Position numbers and translations under genes: made by a program. Below the pieces are notes generated by a model, which saw only the letters and a list, made by a program, of their open reading frames with translations, ran no database searches and had not been told where the DNA came from. A stretch of DNA of 38,740 nucleotides from Oscillospiraceae bacterium (GTDB lineage Bacteria; Bacillota; Clostridia; Oscillospirales; Ruminococcaceae): NCBI GenBank assembly GCA_017468865.1, contig JAFUHM010000031.1:1-38740 (forward strand), in the 5' to 3' direction. This document shows positions 15,672 to 23,448 of the stretch, piece after piece (within the stretch, counting starts at the first letter, position 1; each line of letters starts with the position of its first letter).

Positions 15672-15971
15672 CTATGCGGGGATGATGATCCCCACCGCAA
15701 ATGATACAGCCGATGCCGCAAGAGCCACCACGATGAGGGGAAGCTCAAAGTATGCGAGTATCACGGCGGCGGCAGTCCCTGCCGCTCCTGCGGCGGTGTT
15801 GCCCGTGCTGGTCACCATGGCGGGAAATGTCATGGCACTGAGCACCCCGTAGGGGACATAGCCGAGGAACCGCCTTACAAAGGGAGACTTTATCTTTTTG
15901 CGGAACATGGTGAAGGGCACTGCCCTCACAAGATAGGTGACTATCGCCATCACTGCTATATATGCCGTCAT
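15672..15971 (-). CDS. azlD: Branched-chain amino acid exporter small subunit AzlD
   Basis: The 99-residue protein has four hydrophobic segments and begins MTAYIAVMAIVTYLVRAVPF, with FLGYVPYGVLSAMTFPAM in the middle, as in AzlD family proteins. With AzlC it forms a membrane exporter for branched-chain amino acids or analogues. The ATG at 15971 overlaps the azlC stop codon by 4 bases, giving the usual azlC-azlD coupling. Its stop lies beside the shared terminator at 15629-15662. Confidence 0.92.
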   Translation of the reverse strand: MTAYIAVMAIVTYLVRAVPFTMFRKKIKSPFVRRFLGYVPYGVLSAMTFPAMVTSTGNTAAGAAGTAAAVILAYFELPLIVVALAASAVSFAVGIIIPA

Positions 15972-16654
15972 TCTTTCTCACCGTCCCTGAATATCAGCGC
16001 CGCAGCCGATGCGGATATGACCGCACTTATGATGACTGACAGGCTTGAGGAGATAAAGGGTATCATCCTGATGAATATATTGAGCACCGCCGCAGATACT
16101 ACCGTGAAGAGCACATCACGCTTCTTCTTTGACGGGGGCACGATTATGGCGGCAAACATCCCGTAAAGCATGATACCGAGTGCCGCTGTCACACGGGCGG
16201 GAAGTATCTCACCCATCGCCGCCCCGAGCACAGTGCCGCCTACCCATCCTGCCACGGCAACGGTCATACATCCGTACATATAGGCAGGCTTCAGCTTGTC
16301 CGGCTGTGCGTAGGACACGGCGAATATCTCATCCGTGATGCCGTGGGATGCTATGAGCCTGTGGGGAAGAGTGAAGCTGTCATCCGCCTTCTGGGAGAGG
16401 GATATAGCCATGAGGGAGTAGCGGATGTTGATGACCAGCTGCACCAGCGCCATTTCAATAAGGCTGCCCCCCGATGTGATGACATCCACGCCTGCCGCCT
16501 GTCCTGCTGATGTAAGGTTGGTAAGTGAGATCATGGCAGCCTCAAATACGGTCAGCCCTGCCTTTGCAGCCATGATGCCGAATCCGAAGGAAACGGAAAA
16601 ATAGCCCAGCCCGATGGGTATGCCGTTTGCCAGACCTTTAAGATATTTGTTCAT
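15968..16654 (-). CDS. azlC: Branched-chain amino acid exporter large subunit AzlC
   Basis: The 228-residue integral membrane protein has typical AzlC features: GIPIGLGYFSVSFGFGIMA at the N terminus, LTNLTSAGQAAG, the INIRYSLMAISLSQK segment, and SHGITDEIFAVSY. It pairs with AzlD to export branched-chain amino acids. The ATG at 16654 is preceded by GGAG. A sigma-A type promoter lies at 16720-16748, and the leader can form a GC-rich stem (about 16684-16713), which might tune expression. No regulator gene is adjacent. Confidence 0.92.
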   Translation of the reverse strand: MNKYLKGLANGIPIGLGYFSVSFGFGIMAAKAGLTVFEAAMISLTNLTSAGQAAGVDVITSGGSLIEMALVQLVINIRYSLMAISLSQKADDSFTLPHRLIASHGITDEIFAVSYAQPDKLKPAYMYGCMTVAVAGWVGGTVLGAAMGEILPARVTAALGIMLYGMFAAIIVPPSKKKRDVLFTVVSAAVLNIFIRMIPFISSSLSVIISAVISASAAALIFRDGEKE

Positions 16655-16719
16655 AGGATTCTCCGATGCGTATTGTGTACAAAGCGTCTCCGCATCAGCG
16701 GCGGAGAGCGCCGTCCTCT

Positions 16720-16748
16720 ATTATATCATAAGATTGGAGAATAATCAA
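16720..16748 (-). promoter_or_regulatory. Promoter of azlCD
   Basis: On the minus strand TTGATT (16748-16743) and TATAAT (16725-16720) are 17 bases apart. The leader contains an imperfect GC-rich stem formed by GCGCTCTCCGC and GCGGAGACGC. Confidence 0.8.
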
Positions 16749-16911
16749 TAGATAAGACAAAAAAATAAAACTGCGTGTGTTCACTTGTAAGTATTCCAGG
16801 ACACTCACCCTTAAAAATGACATTAAGCAGATATTCCAGGCGGCATATCTTGAATCGTATCGCCGCCTTTGCAGCACCGTATTTGAAAAAGTATTCACTA
16901 CCCATTGACAA
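16726..16911 (-). pseudogene. Possible decayed fragment with a transposase/integrase-like helix-turn-helix
   Basis: A 61-codon frame contains GSEYFFKYGAAKAAIRFKIC, which resembles the start of IS3/integrase-type helix-turn-helix domains, but similarity stops afterwards and no further transposase motif follows. There is no ribosome site, and the azlC promoter overlaps its end. It may be a remnant or pure chance. The region 16749-16900 otherwise shows only an imperfect GGCGGC/GCCGCC inverted repeat. Confidence 0.2.
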
Positions 16912-16934
16912 AACCGTGCTTCTTGTGCTATACT
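16905..16934 (+). promoter_or_regulatory. Strong promoter with no gene downstream
   Basis: TTGACA (16905-16910) and TATACT (16929-16934) are 18 bases apart. Transcription should begin about 16941, just before a long hairpin ending in a T-run, and no conventional gene follows until glgP at 17546. Confidence 0.7.
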
Positions 16935-16940
16935 ATACAT

Positions 16941-17010
16941 GGAACAACTCTCTTTTCTTGATATTTGTTTTGGTGGTACTTAACATCATATCATAGAGAG
17001 TTGTTTTTCT
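16941..17010 (+). ncRNA. Candidate small RNA of about 70 bases
   Basis: Downstream of the promoter, AACAACTCTCT (16943-16953) pairs perfectly with AGAGAGTTGTT (16995-17005). The stem continues inward with TGATAT (16959-16964) and ATATCA (16988-16993), and ends in TTTTTCT. The unit promoter-hairpin-T-run defines a complete short transcript. A 14-codon frame starting ATG at 16939 (MEQLSFLDICFGGT) runs through it but would be nearly leaderless. The family is unknown. It could instead be the footprint of a mobile element. Confidence 0.4.
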
Positions 17011-17058
17011 ATTGTTTTGTGTATGAGTTATTGTAACACAACAGTCCGGTAATAACCG

Positions 17059-17435
17059 ATCAACAAATTGGCTGTGGGCACCGCCCACCTGCCGGGTGCG
17101 ACCCGGAGCGGATCCGTTTATCAAGTATGCCGAGCCTATCAGAAAAGGGCTCGGCAAAATAAATCAACGAATTGGCTGTGGGCATCGCCCACCTGCCGAG
17201 CCTATCAAAAAAGGCTTGACAGGATAAATCAACGAATTGGCTGTGGGCACCGCCCACCTGCCGAGCCATTTTTGCATATGACCTTACAAACAAATCAACG
17301 AATTGGCTGTGGGCACCGCCCACCTGCCGGGTACGACCCGGAACGGATCCGTTTATCAAGTATACCGAGCCTATCGGAAAAGGGCTCGGCAGAATGAATC
17401 AACGAATTGGGTGCAGGCTCAGCCTGCCTGCCTGC
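17059..17435 (+). repeat. Five-copy array of a palindromic intergenic repeat
   Basis: The core ATCAACGAATTGG plus a short hairpin plus CTGCC begins at 17059, 17163, 17228, 17294 and 17398 (spacings 104, 65, 66, 104). Copies 1-4 carry GTGGGC-ACC-GCCCAC (copy 2 has ATC in the loop); copy 5 carries GCAGGC-TCA-GCCTGC, so the stem sequence changed on both sides while pairing was kept. Copies 1 and 4 are followed by a longer module with CGGGT/ACCCG, a CGGATCCG palindrome and a GCCGAGCC/GGCTCGGC hairpin. Open frames across it are repetitive by-products, not genes. It resembles REP-like extragenic elements. Confidence 0.8.
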
Positions 17436-17462
17436 ATAAAATATTAACAGTTTGCTATGATA

Positions 17463-17512
17463 ATTTGTGCATTATTTCCATTGAAAAAAATGCACAAATA
17501 TAGTATTATAAT
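17463..17512 (+). promoter_or_regulatory. glgP promoter overlapped by an inverted repeat
   Basis: TTGAAA (17481-17486) is followed after 17 bases by TATTAT (17504-17509); TATAAT also occurs at 17507-17512. A perfect 10-bp inverted repeat, ATTTGTGCAT (17463-17472) and ATGCACAAAT (17490-17499), brackets the -35 box, so a dimeric regulator could control access. Confidence 0.6.
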
Positions 17513-17545
17513 TTTGTATACTTATAATAATAAAGGAGTGCTGAT

Positions 17546-19945
17546 ATGGTACCTATCATCAATAAGGACGATTTTTCCGAAAAGCTCCGCAATAAGCTGA
17601 TGGTCGATTTCAACGTCACACCCGTTGAAGCATCGGATAATCAGATATATAAGGCACTGTCCTCGGTAGTGGTTGAGCTGCTCAGGGCAAAAAGGCGCAA
17701 GTATCGCAACAAAGTACACTCCGCAGGCCGCAAGGAGATATACTATCTCTCCATGGAATTTCTGATGGGACGTTCCCTCAAGACAAGCCTCTACAATCTT
17801 GAGATAAATGATATGGTAGAGGAGATACTTCACGACTGGGACGTGAACATCGAACGCATATATGACTACGAACCCGACGCAGGACTCGGCAACGGAGGTC
17901 TGGGCAGACTTGCTGCCTGCTACCTTGACGGTCTGGCTACGGATGACTACCCTGCAATGGGATATTCCATCTGCTACGAATACGGCATTTTCAAGCAGAA
18001 GCTGGAGGACGGATGGCAGACCGAGTTCCCCGACAACTGGCTCCCCGGCGGTGAGTCATGGCTCGTGCCAAAGACAGACAAGGCTATCGAGATACACTTT
18101 GACGGCGAGCTCCATGAATACTGGGACGACAAGTTCCACCACATAGAGCATAAGAATTACAGCACCGTCCTTGCCGTACCCTATGATATGTATGTTCCCG
18201 GATACGACAGCGAAGGCGTTTCCGTGCTCAGGCTCTGGCAGGCAAAGGCTCCCTCCTTTGACATGAACAAGTTCAATCAGGGCGACTATGCAAACGCACT
18301 TTCGCAGAACACCGTGGCTCAGGCTATCTCAAAGGTGCTGTACCCCAATGACAACCACCTTGAAGGAAAGTCCCTGCGCTACCGTCAGCAGTATTTCCTG
18401 TGCGCCGCATCCATCGGTGATATAGTCAACCGTCACATGAATGTATACGGCACTCTCGACAACTTCCACGAGAAGGTCGCTATCCATATAAACGACACCC
18501 ATCCCACACTTGCCATACCCGAACTGATGCGCATACTGCTTGATGACTGCGGATACAGCTGGAGCAAGTCCTGGTATATCACCACGAACACATTTGCCTA
18601 CACCAACCACACCGTTATGGCGGAGGCGCTCGAAAAGTGGGACTGCAACCTTGTAAGACAGATCACTCCCCGTATATTCGACATCATCTGCGAGATCAAC
18701 CGCAGATACTGCGCCGAGATACTTGAACGCACCAACGATGAGGGCAGAGTTTCCCGTATGTCCATCATACAGAACAACCTCATACACATGGCTCTGCTGT
18801 GCGTATGCGCTTCTCACAGCGTAAACGGCGTGTCCAAGCTCCATTCCGAGATAATCAAGCAGGATGTGTTCGCAAACGAATACGCATACACTCCCCACAA
18901 GTTCCAGAACGTCACCAACGGCATCGCATACCGCAGATGGCTCCTCCAGTCCAATCCCGGACTTACCTCCATGCTCGAGGAACTTATCGGGCCGGGCTTC
19001 AAGAAGAACGCATCCGAGCTCGTCAAGCTGTCCAAGTTCGAGTCGGACAAGAAGGTGCTTGAACGTATCGGCAGCATAAAGCACGACAACAAGGTGAGAT
19101 TTGCGGAGTATGTGAAGAAGAACTACGGCAGGGTCCTCAACACCGACAGCATATTCGATGTGCAGGTAAAGCGTCTGCACGAATACAAGCGTCAGAACCT
19201 CAATGCCCTCAACATAATCGCAGAGTACAACAAGCTCCTTGACGACCCCGACATGGACTTTGCTCCCAAGACCTACATCTTTGCGGCAAAGGCTGCCCCC
19301 GGCTATTACCTGGCAAAGCAGATAATAAAGATGATCTGGGCTCTGGGTGAGGAGATACGCCGTGACAAGAAGATAAGCGAGAAGCTCCAGGTCATCTTCC
19401 TGGAGGACTACTGCGTGACACTTTCCGAGATACTCATGCCTGCGGCTGATGTATCGGAGCAGATCTCCCTTGCAGGTACGGAAGCATCGGGCACGGGCAA
19501 CATGAAGCTCATGCTCAACGGCGCAGTTACGCTGGGTACGCTCGACGGTGCGAATGTGGAGATAAAGGAACAGGTGGGCGATGACAACATCGTGATCTTC
19601 GGCATGACCGCCGATGAAGTGCTCGCTAAGAAGGCGCAGGGCTACCGTCCCGAGGACTACTTCAACAACAATGAGACTATCAGACGTGCCGTGAACAAGA
19701 TGTACAGCGGCATCAACGGCTGCACGTTTGAGGAAGTTGCCAATACCCTGAGGAACAAGGATCCTTACATGGTATTTGCCGACTTTGACTCATATCAGAG
19801 CGCACAGCAGTACATTTCCGAGTGCTACAAGAACAGGGCCGTATGGAACCGTATGTCCCTGCAGAACACCGCTAATGCGGGAATATTCTCCGCAGACAGA
19901 GCGGTGGATGAGTACGCAAGGAACATCTGGAAGCTGACCAAGTAA
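17546..19945 (+). CDS. glgP: Glycogen/alpha-glucan phosphorylase
   Basis: The enzyme cleaves alpha-1,4-glucan with phosphate to glucose-1-phosphate, using pyridoxal phosphate. The 799-residue length is typical of the bacterial enzyme. Conserved segments are YLSMEFLMGRSL, LGNGGLGRLAACYLDGLA, PAMGYSICYEYGIFKQ, IHINDTHPTLAIPELMRILL, VQVKRLHEYKRQNLN, and EASGTGNMKLMLNG with the PLP Lys at 654. ATG 17546 follows AAAGGAG by 8 bases. No other glycogen genes lie next to it, so it is a single-gene unit with its own promoter at 17481 and terminator at 20055-20094. Ruminococci are known to store glycogen. Confidence 0.98.
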   Translation: MVPIINKDDFSEKLRNKLMVDFNVTPVEASDNQIYKALSSVVVELLRAKRRKYRNKVHSAGRKEIYYLSMEFLMGRSLKTSLYNLEINDMVEEILHDWDVNIERIYDYEPDAGLGNGGLGRLAACYLDGLATDDYPAMGYSICYEYGIFKQKLEDGWQTEFPDNWLPGGESWLVPKTDKAIEIHFDGELHEYWDDKFHHIEHKNYSTVLAVPYDMYVPGYDSEGVSVLRLWQAKAPSFDMNKFNQGDYANALSQNTVAQAISKVLYPNDNHLEGKSLRYRQQYFLCAASIGDIVNRHMNVYGTLDNFHEKVAIHINDTHPTLAIPELMRILLDDCGYSWSKSWYITTNTFAYTNHTVMAEALEKWDCNLVRQITPRIFDIICEINRRYCAEILERTNDEGRVSRMSIIQNNLIHMALLCVCASHSVNGVSKLHSEIIKQDVFANEYAYTPHKFQNVTNGIAYRRWLLQSNPGLTSMLEELIGPGFKKNASELVKLSKFESDKKVLERIGSIKHDNKVRFAEYVKKNYGRVLNTDSIFDVQVKRLHEYKRQNLNALNIIAEYNKLLDDPDMDFAPKTYIFAAKAAPGYYLAKQIIKMIWALGEEIRRDKKISEKLQVIFLEDYCVTLSEILMPAADVSEQISLAGTEASGTGNMKLMLNGAVTLGTLDGANVEIKEQVGDDNIVIFGMTADEVLAKKAQGYRPEDYFNNNETIRRAVNKMYSGINGCTFEEVANTLRNKDPYMVFADFDSYQSAQQYISECYKNRAVWNRMSLQNTANAGIFSADRAVDEYARNIWKLTK

Positions 19946-20054
19946 GCTGTCGGGCGGATCGGAGAAGGCTCCGCATCTGCCTGAACATCCATATACATAT
20001 TGACCAAGAAAAAACAAGATTTGGTTACAATTTTCGTGATATGATGTTTAAAAA

Positions 20055-20094
20055 TGTCCGATTTAAGCGTTTTTAACTTAAATCGGGCATTTTT
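20055..20094 (+). terminator. Terminator of glgP
   Basis: TGTCCGATTTAAG (20055-20067) and CTTAAATCGGGCA (20077-20089) pair over 13 bp with one G-T pair, followed by TTTTT. An imperfect GC-rich stem without a T-run also lies at about 19951-19983. Confidence 0.85.
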
Positions 20095-20142
20095 CATTGA
20101 AAAAAATGTCTATTTTGTCCTATTTTCTTGCTTTTTGACGTG

Positions 20143-20171
20143 TTGACACGGCGGCGAAAATGTAGTATAAT
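20143..20171 (+). promoter_or_regulatory. Promoter of the CBS protein-transglutaminase lipoprotein cluster
   Basis: TTGACA (20143-20148) and TATAAT (20166-20171) are separated by 17 bases. The start is near 20178, giving a leader of about 80 bases before ATG 20260. Confidence 0.85.
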
Positions 20172-20184
20172 ATATGGGTATAGC

Positions 20185-20216
20185 CGCAAAGGGTGAGCCG
20201 ACGGCTCGTGTTTGCG
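20185..20216 (+). other. Two-tier leader hairpin upstream of the CBS protein gene
   Basis: CGCAAA (20185-20190) pairs with TTTGCG (20211-20216), enclosing GAGCC (20195-20199) paired with GGCTC (20203-20207). It lies just after the promoter. It has no T-run and matches no riboswitch I know; it may stabilise the transcript. Confidence 0.4.
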
Positions 20217-20259
20217 CAAAAAACGGAATGTGTGACAAGAAAAGGAGAGAACATACTGT

Positions 20260-21519
20260 ATGGATCCTGACGCGGATCAGTTTATTATACCGTTCATTCA
20301 GATTATTTTAAGCATTTTGACTATAATTACAGGTGTGCTGTATGTCTACATCGTGAGACGGTCGGCACAGATGGAGAGAGTGTCTCCCGAAATGTGGGAG
20401 GGGCATCCCGTTGCAGGCACTCCCCTCACCTGGTTCGCACTGGGGATGCTGCGTTCGAACTGCAATGCCGTGACTGTGCTGTGTACGCTCGTCAATATGG
20501 CGCTGTCGGTCATTAAGGTGCCCCTTGGCGGACGGATATCCGGTGCTATGATAGAGTGCGGACTTATGCTGCTGGCGATGGTGATAATCTTCATGAGTGC
20601 GGACGGGAACAGCAGATCAGATGCCGAAGCGAATGAGGCTTACAGGCTGGTCTCGGGCGACAGGCTGTTCCTCGGGATATGCTCCGTCTCCGACAGCCTT
20701 TCTTCACGTCTCTACTCGATCTGCACCGATCCTGCGGTGGGTGAGGAAGATGTGATGAAGCTGGTGGACGAGGGAAGTGAGGACGGCGGCATAGAGAAGT
20801 CCGAGCGTGACATGATAGACCATGTGTTCCGCTTTCACGATATGCCTGCGGAGAATGTGATGACACACCGCACGGACGTGGAAGCCGTGAGCGTGGACAC
20901 GCCTATTTCGGATGTGGTATACAAGGCGATAGACACGGGCTTTTCAAGGCTGCCTGTTTACCGTGACAACATAGACCACATAGAAGGCGTGGTGTGCGTT
21001 AAGGATCTGCTGTGCCTTGTGGGTATGCCCTCAAGCGATGCGACTGCCGAGACCTTCATGCGTGACGTGGAATACATACCGAGAAGCTGTGTATGCGACG
21101 ATGTGTTCAGGTTATTCACCCGGAACAAGGTGCAGATGGCGGTGGTAGTCGATGAGTACGGCGGCACATACGGCGTGGTCACCATGGAAGACCTGGTGGA
21201 GCTCGTATTCGGCTCGATCCGTGATGAATACGATGACGAGGATGAAGAGATCTCGCAGATATCCGACAATGTGTGGATGATAAGCGGCTCGGCAGGTGCG
21301 GCGCAGACGATGGAGTATCTGGGGCAGCCCCTTCCGGATGACACGGAATATGACACGATGGCAGGATATGTGACCGACCTTATCGGTCATGTGCCCGAAG
21401 ACGGGGAGCGTCCCTCCGTGAAGGCGGGGAACATCACCTTCACCGTGCTTGTGATAGAAGATATGCGGATAGAGCGGATAAAAGCCGTGAAGTCCGTTGA
21501 TGACGAGAATACCAATTGA
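20260..21519 (+). CDS. CorC/HlyC-family CBS-domain membrane protein
   Basis: The 419-residue protein has three or four hydrophobic segments in residues 8-115, a linker, two CBS domains (about 197-256 and 265-322, with DTGFSRLPVYRDNIDHIEGV and VDEYGGTYGVVTMEDLVELV), and a C-terminal CorC_HlyC domain (about 338-412). The CBS-CorC half is textbook, as in proteins linked to magnesium/cobalt efflux. The membrane half is shorter and less regular than a normal DUF21 domain, so transport function is uncertain. ATG 20260 follows AAAGGAGAG. Only 28 bases separate its stop from the first transglutaminase-like lipoprotein, so they probably share a transcript. Confidence 0.85.
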   Translation: MDPDADQFIIPFIQIILSILTIITGVLYVYIVRRSAQMERVSPEMWEGHPVAGTPLTWFALGMLRSNCNAVTVLCTLVNMALSVIKVPLGGRISGAMIECGLMLLAMVIIFMSADGNSRSDAEANEAYRLVSGDRLFLGICSVSDSLSSRLYSICTDPAVGEEDVMKLVDEGSEDGGIEKSERDMIDHVFRFHDMPAENVMTHRTDVEAVSVDTPISDVVYKAIDTGFSRLPVYRDNIDHIEGVVCVKDLLCLVGMPSSDATAETFMRDVEYIPRSCVCDDVFRLFTRNKVQMAVVVDEYGGTYGVVTMEDLVELVFGSIRDEYDDEDEEISQISDNVWMISGSAGAAQTMEYLGQPLPDDTEYDTMAGYVTDLIGHVPEDGERPSVKAGNITFTVLVIEDMRIERIKAVKSVDDENTN

Positions 21520-21547
21520 GCTTGTACATGGAAGGAGTTTTATTCAA

Positions 21548-23374
21548 ATGAAGAAGAGAATACTTGTATGTGCGCTGGTGGCTGTCTTTGCGGCAGGATG
21601 CGCACAGCAGACGTCGGAGAACTCGATACCGACGATGATGACCACAACTTTCAGGACCGAAGAGGCTACCGATACGGAGGCTGAGTCCGTAACGGAGACT
21701 GAGACCGAAACAGAGACAGAGGCCGAGACTTCCGAGGAGATCACCCTCACCGAGGCTGAGACTTCCGCAGAGGAGGAGACTGAGGCTGCCGAGACCGAGG
21801 CTCCCGCAGAGGAGATCACCACGCTTTCAAACGAGGACATCGAGCTTGGTGCGGAGCCCCTCCCTGTTGCTGCATCCTGGTCCGAGACTGCTATGTCCGC
21901 TACGATGTATGTAAAGCAGACCGACAACAACACAGGCACGGTCTATGCCCGTGAGAGGGCCGTTATCGGTGCGACTCCCATCGCTACATATCATGACGGC
22001 GACAAGGTGGAGGTCATCGCTATCACCGACACAGGCTACTACAAGATAAAGAGCGGCGCATTCATACATACCGATTACCTGACATCCGAGAAGGTGACGA
22101 AGAAGACCGTCAAGAAGACCACCGTTACCGAGGAAGAGGAGCTTATCGACGACGGCGATACACAGGAGACGACGGTTACAAAGAAGACCGTGAAGAAGAC
22201 TTCCACCGGCACGACTGCTCTCTCGGATGATACGGCTGTTCCTGCTCCCGCTCCCGTAAGTTCCTCCGCAAGCGGCGCTGCTGCAACTCTCAACGGCACG
22301 GTCATCACCGCAGGCAACTACACCATCGACTACACCACAAGATACGCATATCAGCAGCTCTCCGACATCGAGAAGCAGTTCTACGGTGATATAGTCGGCG
22401 CTGTCATCAACTTCAATTCGGGCGTGGGCTACCGTGCGGGACTTACCGCCGAGCAGGCACTCAGGGTGTACATCACCGTGCTCAACAATGAGCCCGAGCT
22501 GTTCTGGATGAGCGGAAGCGGAGTAATGACCATGTCATCCTCCATGATATTCTCCTTCAAGGAGCAGAACATCGACACCATCAATGCTATGCAGAAGGAG
22601 ATCGACACCGCTGCTGCCGCAATAGTCAAGAAGGCATCCAAGAAGAGTACAGTAAACAAGCTCAAGACCATATTCGACTACATCGTTGATATTAATGACT
22701 TCTCGCTCTCCTCCGAGGGATACAACATTTCCATCTACAACGGTCTCCAGGGCACAAAGAAGGGTCAGCTCCAGTGCGCAGGCTATGCAAAGACCGTTCA
22801 GTACCTCTGCGATATGCTGGGCGTTGAATCCACGGTCGTTATCGGTACTACCAGCGAGGGCGAATCCCACGCATGGAACGTGGTGAGCGTTGACGGCAAG
22901 TACTACAACTTTGATACCACATGGGGCGACCCCATCAACTCATGGGACAGCAAGTACAAGCAGTATGAGTTCTTCCTGGTACCCGACAAGTGGATACACA
23001 ACATCACTCACTTCAACATCAACAACTTCGTCCGCACAAACGGTGAGAAGATACACCTCTTCGATCCTCCTGCCTGCACTCAGTATGCAGCTAACTACTT
23101 CTATCTCTCGGGCATCGATCTTCACTTTGACAACAAGGCAGATGCGGATGCAGCGCTCAAGAAGCAGGTGGACAAGGCTATCGCTAACGGAACATATGTA
23201 TGTGAGGTACTCGTGACGGACAAGGGCGTTTACGATGAGATGATGAGCGAGAGCTACTGGAAGGCTATCCAGAAGTATGCAAGATCCAAGTCCTCCAAGG
23301 TGGACAAGGTGAAGAGACAGGCTTCCTACACAAAGGGCGTTCAGGTCGTTCACTACGACATCGTATACAAATAA
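21548..23374 (+). CDS. Transglutaminase-like lipoprotein 1 with an SH3-like domain
   Basis: The 608-residue protein starts MKKRILVCALVAVFAAGC, a lipoprotein signal with lipid-modified Cys18. Residues about 35-105 are an acidic Thr/Glu-rich linker (TETETETETEAE). A bacterial SH3-like domain follows (about 115-180, YHDGDKVEVIAITDTGYYKI), then a Lys/Thr-rich region with repeated KKTVKKT. The C-terminal half is a transglutaminase-like fold with QCAGYAKTVQYLC (Cys410), SHAWNVV (His441) and FDTTWGDP (Asp456). ATG 21548 follows AAGGAG and gives the signal peptide directly. SH3-like domains often bind the cell wall, so it may act on peptidoglycan or surface protein. It is the largest of five paralogues in series. 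Confidence 0.88.
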   Translation: MKKRILVCALVAVFAAGCAQQTSENSIPTMMTTTFRTEEATDTEAESVTETETETETEAETSEEITLTEAETSAEEETEAAETEAPAEEITTLSNEDIELGAEPLPVAASWSETAMSATMYVKQTDNNTGTVYARERAVIGATPIATYHDGDKVEVIAITDTGYYKIKSGAFIHTDYLTSEKVTKKTVKKTTVTEEEELIDDGDTQETTVTKKTVKKTSTGTTALSDDTAVPAPAPVSSSASGAAATLNGTVITAGNYTIDYTTRYAYQQLSDIEKQFYGDIVGAVINFNSGVGYRAGLTAEQALRVYITVLNNEPELFWMSGSGVMTMSSSMIFSFKEQNIDTINAMQKEIDTAAAAIVKKASKKSTVNKLKTIFDYIVDINDFSLSSEGYNISIYNGLQGTKKGQLQCAGYAKTVQYLCDMLGVESTVVIGTTSEGESHAWNVVSVDGKYYNFDTTWGDPINSWDSKYKQYEFFLVPDKWIHNITHFNINNFVRTNGEKIHLFDPPACTQYAANYFYLSGIDLHFDNKADADAALKKQVDKAIANGTYVCEVLVTDKGVYDEMMSESYWKAIQKYARSKSSKVDKVKRQASYTKGVQVVHYDIVYK

Positions 23375-23382
23375 ACAGACAG

Positions 23383-23414
23383 ATACAGCTTCAAAGCTTG
23401 CTTTGAAGCTGTAT
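23383..23414. other. Perfect 15-bp palindromic stem between lipoprotein genes 1 and 2
   Basis: ATACAGCTTCAAAGC (23383-23397) and GCTTTGAAGCTGTAT (23400-23414) pair completely around a TT loop. There is no T-run after it, so it may protect or process the mRNA, or lower read-through, rather than terminate fully. Confidence 0.6.
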
Positions 23415-23448
23415 TACGGATAAAGAACGGAGACAAAGGAGAACAAAG

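Noticed and set aside
16695..16940. 81-residue minus-strand ORF upstream of azlC
   Set aside because: It has no ribosome site, overlaps two promoters, and has no family resemblance in that frame.
17059..17435. CRISPR array
   Set aside because: The units are unevenly spaced, the intervening segments are themselves partly repeated, and no cas genes are nearby.
17060..17503. Frames on both strands with repeated QVGGAHSQFVD-like peptides
   Set aside because: They arise from the palindromic DNA repeat; no start signals, and the repeat's hairpin conservation explains them better than coding.
20178..20259. Magnesium or manganese riboswitch before the CorC-like gene
   Set aside because: The leader is only about 80 bases and lacks the conserved cores I know; only a simple two-tier hairpin is visible.
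21544..21939. Val/Ser-rich minus-strand ORF
   Set aside because: It is the antisense of the Thr/Glu-rich linker of lipoprotein 1, a composition artefact.
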